DNA of 38,594 bases from Rudaea sp. GTDB taxonomy: Bacteria; Pseudomonadota; Gammaproteobacteria; Xanthomonadales; Rhodanobacteraceae. A program made the translations under genes and the position numbers. Below the pieces are notes generated by a model. The model was given only the letters and a program-made list of their open reading frames with translations. It did not search any database and was not told the DNA's origin. The stretch's first letter is position 1. Each line of letters begins with the position of its first letter. Where the stretch lies: NCBI GenBank assembly GCA_025451955.1, contig JANWJJ010000133.1, forward strand, positions 1-38,594, given 5' to 3'. Shown one piece after another: positions 9,686 to 17,683 of the stretch.

Positions 9686-10010
9686 TGTGGAAAACTCCAA
9701 AGTTATACAAGCCGCGATTGCGCAGCTTGCAAGGAAAAACCCGGAGCGTTCCCAGTGAACCGCGCCGCAGGCGAAAACGGAATCAGCCCGCAAAATTGCA
9801 GGGATTCTCGATGGGCGTCGTTACCGAGTGGAGCAGGGCGATTGACGCGAATGGATTTCGCGTTTGAATCGGCCGGAAGGGAAAAACGGAGGGCGACGCG
9901 GTGTTGCGGTGCGCATTGTAGCACGGATTCTTCGGCGCGCGCGCCGGCTGTGTTATTTTTCCGCACAGCGTCGGAGCATGGCCGCCCGGCCGTGGCGCAA
10001 GGAGTCGACG

Positions 10011-11324
10011 ATGGCGTTTCTTTCCGCAGTACGCGAACTGGACAATCAGCAGCGACACGTTGTGCTGGCGAGCTTTCTCGGCTGGACGCTGGACGCGTTC
10101 GACTACTTCCTGCTGGTGTTCGTAATTCCCGAGATTGCGCACGATTTCAACGTCGGTCTGGAAGCGGTGTCGTTCTCGCTGATGCTGACCTTGGCGATGC
10201 GCCCGCTCGGCGCGTTTATTTTCGGACGTCTGGCGGATCGCTATGGCCGGCGTCCGGTGCTGATGTTCGATATCGTCCTGTTCGCGGTGCTGGAAGCCGC
10301 ATCCGCCCTGGCGCCGTCGCTGACCGTATTGCTGATCGTGCGCGCGCTGTTCGGCATCGCGATGGGCGGTGAGTGGGGCATCGGCGCATCACTGGCGATG
10401 GAATCAATTCCGCCGAAGGCGCGCGGCCTGGTATCCGGCATCCTGCAGGAAGGCTATGCGACGGGTTATCTGATCGGCGCGCTGGCCTACTGGCTGCTGT
10501 TCGATCATATCGGTTGGCGCGGCATGTTCGCGCTCGGCATCGTGCCGGCGTTGCTGGTGCTGTACATCCGCCGCAAGGTGCCGGAATCGCCCGCATGGCA
10601 ACGCACACACGACCGCGGTGCGCCGGTGCCGGGATTGCTGGAAACCATGCGTGGCCGCTGGGGATTGTTCGCTTATCTGGTCGTGCTGATGATGGCGTTC
10701 AACATGTTCAGTCACGGCTCGCAGGATCTGTATCCGACCTTCCTCAAGCAGCAGTTGCATTTCGATACCGCGACGGTCGGCAAGCTGACCATCGTGTTGA
10801 ATCTCGGCGCCATCGTCGGCGGCTTGTTTTTTGGCGCGTGGTCCGAACGCATCGGTCGCCGTCGCGCCATCGCTGTCGCGGCCTTGCTGGCCTTGCCGAT
10901 GATTCCGCTGTGGGCCTACGGCGGTTCGGTCGCGGCATGGATCACCCTGGAGTTACCGGCAATTTCGTCGTGGGTGCAATTCAGTCCGGTCGTGATGTTC
11001 GGTGTCGGCGTATTTCTGTTGCAGGTGATGGTGCAGGGCGCCTGGGGCATCGTGCCGGTGCATTTGAACGAGCTGTCGCCCGCGTCCGTGCGCGGCACCT
11101 TGCCGGGATTTGCCTACCAGGGCGGCAATCTGCTGGCGTCGATCACGGCGCCGCTGCTGACCTGGTTCGCGTTGCGGCATGGCGGCGACTTCGCTTATGC
11201 GATGGCGGGTTTCATCGCCGTGGTCGCGGTCGTGCTTGCCGTGCTGAGCCTGCTCGGGCCGGAAGCCAAGGGCGCGAGTTTCGTCACCAATGAGGACGAA
11301 TCGGCAGCGACGCCCGTCGCGTAG
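10011..11324 (+). CDS. MFS transporter (metabolite:H+ symporter / SHS-like)
   Basis: LDAFDYFLLVFVIPEIAHDF, GRLADRYGRRPVLM, SERIGRRRAI; 12-TM-like hydrophobicity. Confidence 0.88.
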   Translation: MAFLSAVRELDNQQRHVVLASFLGWTLDAFDYFLLVFVIPEIAHDFNVGLEAVSFSLMLTLAMRPLGAFIFGRLADRYGRRPVLMFDIVLFAVLEAASALAPSLTVLLIVRALFGIAMGGEWGIGASLAMESIPPKARGLVSGILQEGYATGYLIGALAYWLLFDHIGWRGMFALGIVPALLVLYIRRKVPESPAWQRTHDRGAPVPGLLETMRGRWGLFAYLVVLMMAFNMFSHGSQDLYPTFLKQQLHFDTATVGKLTIVLNLGAIVGGLFFGAWSERIGRRRAIAVAALLALPMIPLWAYGGSVAAWITLELPAISSWVQFSPVVMFGVGVFLLQVMVQGAWGIVPVHLNELSPASVRGTLPGFAYQGGNLLASITAPLLTWFALRHGGDFAYAMAGFIAVVAVVLAVLSLLGPEAKGASFVTNEDESAATPVA

Positions 11325-11365
11325 CCCGCCGCGACTGGCGTCGTCGGCCGGATTCGTTCATTATA

Positions 11366-11380
11366 TGAGAATCATTCCCA
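11366..11380 (+). promoter_or_regulatory. Candidate Fur box (7-1-7)
   Basis: TGAGAAT-C-ATTCCCA: the right half matches the inverted repeat of the left half at 6 of 7 positions. 18 nt upstream of the ATG at 11399. Confidence 0.5.
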
Positions 11381-11398
11381 TTCGCGTCGAGGCGGCAA

Positions 11399-11944
11399 AT
11401 GAGCAAACACGTCCTGTGGATTGCGGCATTCGGTTTCCTGCTGTGCGGCGCCATGACCGTCATGGCCGCACCGCCACCGGCGACGGGCGATCAAGCCGAA
11501 ATAGCCGCGTTGAAACAGCAATTGGCGGAGCTGAAAAAATCCGCCTACCACCCGGAACTCGGCGAGCAGATGCTGGGTATACAAATTCGTCATGCGCGGC
11601 TGTGGTTCGCCGGGCAGGCGCAAAACTGGAACCTGGCGGCGTTCGAGCTGCAGGAACTCAAGGAAGCGTTCGAGGCCGTGGTCGAACAGAATCCGGATAA
11701 CGCCAACTTCCAGCCGCAGCGTCTGGCCGACATTCTGCCGGCGATGACGAACGGCCCGATTCGGCAATTGCGCGACGCCATCGATCACAACAGCAAGCCG
11801 GAATTCGACAAGGCCTACGACAGTCTTTCCGCGGGCTGCACCGGCTGCCACCATATCGCCGGCAATGATTTTCTGGTGATCCAGCGGCCGACCACGCCGC
11901 TGCTCGACAACCTGCGCACGGCGCCGCAGCCGGCGAAAAAGTAA
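11399..11944 (+). CDS. Exported c-type cytochrome-like protein (single CxxCH)
   Basis: N-terminal signal peptide MSKHVLWIAAFGFLLCGAMTVMAAPP; heme motif CTGCHH near the C-terminus. Confidence 0.8.
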   Translation: MSKHVLWIAAFGFLLCGAMTVMAAPPPATGDQAEIAALKQQLAELKKSAYHPELGEQMLGIQIRHARLWFAGQAQNWNLAAFELQELKEAFEAVVEQNPDNANFQPQRLADILPAMTNGPIRQLRDAIDHNSKPEFDKAYDSLSAGCTGCHHIAGNDFLVIQRPTTPLLDNLRTAPQPAKK

Positions 11945-11956
11945 CGTTGTATACAA

Positions 11957-12469
11957 CTACAGCGGCACGCGCTTGGCGCCGCTGTAATGTTCGCGCCAAT
12001 AGATATTGTCGAGATAATCCAGCCGCACCGTGCCGCCCTCGTTCGGCGCGTGTACGAAACGACCCTTGCCAACATAGATGCCGACATGGCTCACACTTCG
12101 GCTGCGATAATGGAAGAACACGATATCGCCGGATTGCAGCTGGTCGCGTTCGACCTCGGGCGCGGCGATTCGGCTGATTTCCTCGGCGGTGCGCGGCAGG
12201 ACGATGCCGGCGACGTCGCGGAACACGTAATCGACCAGGCCGCTACAATCGAAGCCACCCTTGGGCGTGTCGCCGCCATAGCGATACGGTGTGCCGACCA
12301 GGCCGATGGCGCGGAACAGAATATCGTTGGGGCCGACGTCGTGGCGCCCGCTCGGCGCGGTGAAACGCACGACCGGTTCGGGTTTCGGCTGCAACGTCCC
12401 GCAGGCAGCAAGCATTGCGGCGGCGGCGAGGATAGCCAGACGGCGTAGCGGTTCACGGTGTGCGTGCAT
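11957..12469 (-). CDS. NlpC/P60 family lipoprotein (peptidoglycan endopeptidase)
   Basis: Lipobox LAACG; GTPYRYGGDTPKGGFDCSGLVDYVF; GDIVFFHYRSRSVSHVGIYVG. Confidence 0.92.
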   Translation of the reverse strand: MHAHREPLRRLAILAAAAMLAACGTLQPKPEPVVRFTAPSGRHDVGPNDILFRAIGLVGTPYRYGGDTPKGGFDCSGLVDYVFRDVAGIVLPRTAEEISRIAAPEVERDQLQSGDIVFFHYRSRSVSHVGIYVGKGRFVHAPNEGGTVRLDYLDNIYWREHYSGAKRVPL

Positions 12470-12573
12470 TGCTGTCACGTTCGGACAAAGTTGCCGCGCT
12501 GTCAATCGTGCCCAAGAATGCGGCAAACGACGAAACCGGCTACCATGCGCCCCGGTTTTTCAAGGACACGCAT

Positions 12574-13056
12574 ATGCAGGCCGAAAAAGACAAAGTGGTG
12601 AGCTTTCATTATCGCCTCAGCGATGACGCCGACGCCGAAGTGGAGAACTCGCGCGCGCGCGCGCCGCTCGAGATTTTGTTCGGTCATGGCAACATCATTC
12701 CAGGACTCGAGCAGGCGATTGCTGGCCACGACGCGGGCGATCGCTTCGATGTCGTCGTGCCGCCCGAACAGGGCTATGGTCAGCGGCGCGAGGATTTCGT
12801 CCAGCGTGTGCCGAAAAAATATTTCCGCGATCCCGAACACCTGCAACCGGGAATGCCCACCGTACTCAGTACCCGGGACGGTCAGCGTTCCGTCATCGTG
12901 CTGAAAATCGGATCGAGCGTCGTCGACGTGGATCTGAATCATCCGATGGCGGGCAAGACCCTGCATTTCGCTATCGAAATCACCGATGTGCGCGAGGCGA
13001 CACCGGAAGAGATTGCCCACAGGCATGTGCATGGCGCGGGTGGACACGACCACTGA
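12574..13056 (+). CDS. slyD: FKBP-type peptidyl-prolyl isomerase, SlyD family
   Basis: MQAEKDKVVSFHYRLSDDADAEVENSRARAPLEILFGHGNIIPGLEQAIAGHDAGDRFDVVVPPEQGYG; His-rich C-terminus. Confidence 0.9.
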   Translation: MQAEKDKVVSFHYRLSDDADAEVENSRARAPLEILFGHGNIIPGLEQAIAGHDAGDRFDVVVPPEQGYGQRREDFVQRVPKKYFRDPEHLQPGMPTVLSTRDGQRSVIVLKIGSSVVDVDLNHPMAGKTLHFAIEITDVREATPEEIAHRHVHGAGGHDH

Positions 13057-13070
13057 ACTGCAAAAAGACG

Positions 13071-13096
13071 AAAGGCCCGGTGTTACCCGGGCCTTT
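13071..13096 (+). terminator. Rho-independent-like terminator downstream of slyD
   Basis: Perfect 10-bp stem aaaggcccgg-tgttac-ccgggccttt. Confidence 0.75.
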
Positions 13097-13119
13097 CCGG
13101 ACTCCCCTTACGATTCGGA

Positions 13120-13455
13120 TCAGGCGGCGACGCTGTTGACCACCAGCGTCAGTTTTGGACGCGCGGTCACGGCCGGCTGCGATGGTTGCGTGCGGGCCGG
13201 TTGAACGATGGCCGCGAGCAAGTTGTCCTGGGTTTCGGCGACGGCCCGCTCGAAATGGCTCAGGCGTTCTTCCGCTGCTGTGGACACAGACGCAGGAATT
13301 GCGCTGGCTTCCAGCAGTTGCCGCGCCAGGGCGCGATGATGTTCGCTGAAATCCGGATCGCGCACGGCTTCGTCCAATGCGCAGACCAGCGTTGCCAGCC
13401 AGCCGGACGTCGGCGAGCGCAGGGCCAGCAGCAATTCGTTGGTTGGAAGTTTCAT
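13120..13455 (-). CDS. Hypothetical protein
   Basis: MKLPTNELLLALRSPTSGWLATLVCALDEAVRDPDFSEHHRALARQLLEAS...; convergent with slyD; family not recognised. Confidence 0.65.
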   Translation of the reverse strand: MKLPTNELLLALRSPTSGWLATLVCALDEAVRDPDFSEHHRALARQLLEASAIPASVSTAAEERLSHFERAVAETQDNLLAAIVQPARTQPSQPAVTARPKLTLVVNSVAA

Positions 13456-13689
13456 GGTCGATCCCGTATTCCAGCCCGGCGATCTGCCGGCGGGGATAGT
13501 TATGCAGATTCGGTGCCAAGAATGGTGAAAGCCCGTACGCTTGCTTTCGAGGGCCGCAATCGCGCAGGCTTGGCGTAGAGGAAAAGCCATGCCGGATCGA
13601 AATTTTGCTGCCTTTCTGTGTATCGCCCATCGAGGTTCACCGCAAAAATTGTCGGAATCTGCCGTGATCGTTCACGGCAGCTTGGCGCA

Positions 13690-14946
13690 ATGAGCCCGGC
13701 AAAGTCCGATGTACTGATTCTCGGCGGCGGCGTCATTGGTCTGGCCTGCGCGCTGTATCTGCTGCGCGCCGGACGCAGCGTGACCGTGATCGAGCAGGGC
13801 ACAGCAGGTTGCGCCGCTTCGCACGGCAACTGTGGCACGATCACGCCCAGTCATGCCATGCCGCTGGCCATGCCGGGCACGATTGCACAAGCGCTGCGCT
13901 GGATGCTGAAACCCGATGCGCCGTTGCGCATCGCTCCGCGATTGGATTTCGGCTTGCTCGAATGGCTGCTGCAATTCGCGCATCGCTGCAACTGGCGCGA
14001 TTTCAAGCGGATCACGGCGATCAAGGCGCAACTGCTGAGATTGTCGCGGCAGGCGCTGGAAGATTTGATCCGCAGCGAACATCTGGAGTGCGAATTCGAG
14101 ACCACCGGTACGCTCAACGTCTATCGCGATGTGCGCGCCTTCGAACATTCGGCATGGTTGCCGCAGGTATTGCGCGAATCCGATATGCCGGTAGAAATTC
14201 TCGATGGTGTGGATTGCCGCGCGCGCGAACCGGCGCTGAATGAAAGCATTGTCGGCGGTTATTTCAATCCCCAGGACGCGCACCTGCGCCCGGATCGCTA
14301 CGCGGCCGAACTGGCGCGTGCGGTCAAAAATAAAAGTGGAAAAATCCATGAATCCACAAAGGTAACTGGTTTCCGGATGGAAGGCGGCGCCATCGCCACG
14401 GTCGTGACGGATCAAGGCGAATTCAGCGGCCGTGACGTCGTACTTGCGTTGGGCTCATGGTCGCCGCTGCTCGCGCGCCAACTCGATCTGCGCATTCCGA
14501 TCCAGCCGGGGAAAGGCTATTCGATCACTTATTCTCGTCCGCAGAAGTGTCCGCGTATTCCGCTGACGTTGAAAGAACGCGCGGTGTGCGTCACCGGTTG
14601 GGGTTCGGGCTACAGGCTGGGCAGCACGATGGAGTTTGCCGGATACGACGACAGTCTCAATCGCAAACGCCTGGACGCACTCAAGCGCGGCGCCGCCGAA
14701 TATCTGGATGAACCCGAAGGCCCACAAATTATCGAGGAATGGTACGGTTGGCGGCCGATGACCTATGACGACCTGCCTATACTCGGACGTGCCGCGAACG
14801 TGCAGAATCTGATGCTGGCGACGGGGCATGGCATGCTCGGTGTAACCATGTCGGCGGCGACCGGCATGCTGGTGAGCGAAATGCTCTGCGGTCAGCCGCT
14901 GTCGCTGGATGCGGCCGCATACAGTCCGGCCCGATTCAATCTTTGA
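13690..14946 (+). CDS. D-amino-acid dehydrogenase (DadA-like) FAD oxidoreductase
   Basis: SDVLILGGGVIGLACALYLLRAGRSVTVIEQ (Rossmann), AASHGNCGTITPSHAMPLAMPG, GWRPMTYDDLPILGRAANVQNLMLATGHGMLGVTMSAATGMLVSEML. Confidence 0.9.
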   Translation: MSPAKSDVLILGGGVIGLACALYLLRAGRSVTVIEQGTAGCAASHGNCGTITPSHAMPLAMPGTIAQALRWMLKPDAPLRIAPRLDFGLLEWLLQFAHRCNWRDFKRITAIKAQLLRLSRQALEDLIRSEHLECEFETTGTLNVYRDVRAFEHSAWLPQVLRESDMPVEILDGVDCRAREPALNESIVGGYFNPQDAHLRPDRYAAELARAVKNKSGKIHESTKVTGFRMEGGAIATVVTDQGEFSGRDVVLALGSWSPLLARQLDLRIPIQPGKGYSITYSRPQKCPRIPLTLKERAVCVTGWGSGYRLGSTMEFAGYDDSLNRKRLDALKRGAAEYLDEPEGPQIIEEWYGWRPMTYDDLPILGRAANVQNLMLATGHGMLGVTMSAATGMLVSEMLCGQPLSLDAAAYSPARFNL

Positions 14947-14955
14947 GGTAAGGCG

Positions 14956-16764
14956 ATGTCGATACGCAGCATTGTAGCTTTTGCCGCAATTTCCATTTTT
15001 AGCAGCACGTGTATTGCGGCAACGGCGGACAAGCCGGACCCGCATCCGGCCACGCCGGTCGATTTCCAGTGGGGTGTGAAAATTCCGCTGCGCGATGGGG
15101 TAAAACTCGATGCGACGCTGTATCGCCCGCAGGGGCAAAAGGATTCGCTGCCGTGTGTATTCACGTTGACGCCATATATTTCGGCCAGCTATCACGACCG
15201 CGGCATGTATTTCGCCGCACACGGCTATGTTTTTCTTACTGTCGATGTCCGCGGTCGCGGCAATTCCGAAGGCGAGTTCGCGCCGCTGCTGCAGGAAGCG
15301 CGTGACGGCTACGATGTGGTCGAGTGGCTGGCGAAACAGCCGTATTGCGACGGCAAGATTTCGATGTGGGGCGGTTCCTACGCCGGCTACGACCAGTGGG
15401 CAACGGCCAAGGAATTCCCGCCGCATCTGGCGACCATCGTGCCGGTGGCGTCGCCGTTTGCGGGCGTGGATTTTCCTCGCCGCAACAATATCGCCTATCC
15501 CTACGACATGCAGTGGCTGTTGCTCACCGCCGGCCACGCCGGACAGGAAAAAATCTTCGGCGACGATGCCTTCTGGATCGCGAAGTTCAAGCAGTTCTAT
15601 CTCGATCGCCGCGCGTTCCGCACCCTCGACGCGTTTATCGGTTATCCATCGCCGATTTTCCAGAACTGGATCGCACACCCGGCGGTGGATGCGTACTGGG
15701 ATTCGTACAATCCGACGGCGGCGCAATTCGCAAAAATCGATTTGCCGATCCTGACCATCACCGGCCAATACGATGGCGACCAGCCCGGCGCGCTCACGTT
15801 CTATCGCGACGACATGGCGCATGCTCCCGCGGAGGCGAAGGCGCGCCATTATCTGATCATCGGGCCGTGGGATCACGCCGGCACGCGCACGCCGCAGGCC
15901 GACATGGGCGGACTGAAATTCGGCAAGGCCAGCTTGCTCGATCTGAACGACTTGCACCGGCAGTGGTACGACTGGACGATGAAATCCGGCGCCAAGCCGG
16001 CATTCCTGAAGGATCGCGTGGCGTATTACATGCTCGGCAGCGGCGCTGAAGATTGGTGCTATGCGCCCACACTTGAGGCGGTCACGTCCGAATCGCGGCC
16101 GCTGTATCTGGCTTCGTTCGATGGCCGCGCCAACGACGTGTTCGCGTCGGGCGCCTTGAATCCGGCCAAGTCCGGTAGCGCGAAACCCGACCGCTATGTC
16201 TACGATCCGCTGGATACGAGTTCGGCCAAGGTCGATGCGGTGGAAGTCCCGAACATGCTCACCGATCAGCGCTGGATTTTGCAGCAAAGTGGAAAAATCC
16301 TCATTTACCACACTGCACCGTTCCAGAAGGATCTCGATATCGCCGGATTTTTCAAGTTGTCCGTGTACATCGCGCTGGATCAGCCGGATACCGACTTCCA
16401 TGCGATGGTCTACGAAATCCAGCCGGACGGCACGAACGTATTTTTGACCGACGACATGCTGCGCGCGCGCTACCGAGCCAGCGATCGAGCCGGCACCTTG
16501 GTGCCCAAGGGCAAGATCGAGCGCTACGACTTCGACCATTTCACCTTCGTCGCGCGCCGCCTTCAGGCCGGCAGCCGTTTGCGTCTGGTCATCGCGCCGA
16601 TGAATTCGCTGTACAGCGAAAAGAATTACAACTCCGGCGGTGTGGTCGCCGACGCAACCGGCAAGGACGCGCGCGCCGTGAACGTCAGCCTGTACCACGA
16701 TGCGCAACATCCCAGTGCGTTGTATGTTCCGATTGCTGCGGTGCCGGAAGCGAAGAAAAACTGA
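14956..16764 (+). CDS. CocE/NonD family (X-Pro dipeptidyl-peptidase-like) exported hydrolase
   Basis: IPLRDGVKLDATLYRPQG, VDVRGRGNSEGEF, GKISMWGGSYAGYDQWATA; signal peptide. Confidence 0.9.
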   Translation: MSIRSIVAFAAISIFSSTCIAATADKPDPHPATPVDFQWGVKIPLRDGVKLDATLYRPQGQKDSLPCVFTLTPYISASYHDRGMYFAAHGYVFLTVDVRGRGNSEGEFAPLLQEARDGYDVVEWLAKQPYCDGKISMWGGSYAGYDQWATAKEFPPHLATIVPVASPFAGVDFPRRNNIAYPYDMQWLLLTAGHAGQEKIFGDDAFWIAKFKQFYLDRRAFRTLDAFIGYPSPIFQNWIAHPAVDAYWDSYNPTAAQFAKIDLPILTITGQYDGDQPGALTFYRDDMAHAPAEAKARHYLIIGPWDHAGTRTPQADMGGLKFGKASLLDLNDLHRQWYDWTMKSGAKPAFLKDRVAYYMLGSGAEDWCYAPTLEAVTSESRPLYLASFDGRANDVFASGALNPAKSGSAKPDRYVYDPLDTSSAKVDAVEVPNMLTDQRWILQQSGKILIYHTAPFQKDLDIAGFFKLSVYIALDQPDTDFHAMVYEIQPDGTNVFLTDDMLRARYRASDRAGTLVPKGKIERYDFDHFTFVARRLQAGSRLRLVIAPMNSLYSEKNYNSGGVVADATGKDARAVNVSLYHDAQHPSALYVPIAAVPEAKKN

Positions 16765-16765
16765 A

Positions 16766-17539
16766 GTGGAAACGTATACTTTGCATTGCGGTACCGCGCC
16801 GCTGTTCGTTTCACTGCCGCACGACGGCAGCGCGTTGCCTGATGACATCGCCGCGCGCATGACGCCCGCCGCGCGGCGCGTGCCGGATACCGACTGGCAC
16901 GTCTCGCGTTTATACGCGTTCGCGCGTGAGCTCGGTGCATCGGTGATCGTGCCGAAGTATTCGCGCTATGTCGTGGACCTCAACCGTCCGCCGGACGACA
17001 CCTCGCTGTATCCCGGCCAGAACACCACGGGACTTTGCCCACATGTACAGTTTTCCGGCGAGCCGGTTTACCTGCCGGGACAGGAACCGCCGCCGGAAGA
17101 AATCGCCAAACGGGTGGAATCGTACTGGCGGCCATACCACGATGCACTTGCAGAAGAAATCGCGCGGATCAAGTCCGTGCATGGCCGCGTCGTGCTGTGG
17201 GAAGGCCATTCCATCCGCAGCATCGTGCCGTTTCTGTTCGACGGGCGGCTGCCGGATTTCAACCTTGGCACCGTCGGCGGTGCGAGTTGTTCGCCGCAGT
17301 TGCAGCAACGGCTGACCGGCATTCTGGAAGCGCAGCACGAGTATACTTTTGTCGTAAACGGTCGTTTCAAGGGCGGCTATATCACGCGGCAATACGGCGA
17401 TCCGGGCAACGGCATCGACGCCATTCAGCTCGAACTGGCGCAGTGCAATTATATGGATGAAGATTCGTTCTCGTACGACGAGACGAAGGCGCCAAGTCTG
17501 CATGCGTTGACTCGGCGACTGTTGGAAATCTGCATCTAG
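16766..17539 (+). CDS. hutG: N-formylglutamate deformylase/amidohydrolase
   Basis: VSLPHDGSALPDDIAARMTPAARRVPDTDWHVSRLYAFARELGASVIVPKYSRYVVDLNRPPDD..LYPGQNTTGLCP; LWEGHSIRS. GTG start. Confidence 0.88.
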   Translation: METYTLHCGTAPLFVSLPHDGSALPDDIAARMTPAARRVPDTDWHVSRLYAFARELGASVIVPKYSRYVVDLNRPPDDTSLYPGQNTTGLCPHVQFSGEPVYLPGQEPPPEEIAKRVESYWRPYHDALAEEIARIKSVHGRVVLWEGHSIRSIVPFLFDGRLPDFNLGTVGGASCSPQLQQRLTGILEAQHEYTFVVNGRFKGGYITRQYGDPGNGIDAIQLELAQCNYMDEDSFSYDETKAPSLHALTRRLLEICI

Positions 17540-17683
17540 TTCTTCCCCTGTGATCCGCTGAATGTTGTGCCGATCATGCTGCACTTGCGCGATGATGAAT
17601 TACTCACACTTCCTGCACGATTCACGCCCGAAAAAGCCCGACTTGACGAAGATCATTGCGCGCAGCACAACAGGGGGCGACGC

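Noticed and set aside
14455-16860. 801-aa minus-strand ORF antisense to DadA/CocE genes
   Set aside because: Sense strand encodes two recognisable enzymes; the antisense translation is Arg-rich and repetitive, typical of spurious GC-rich ORFs.
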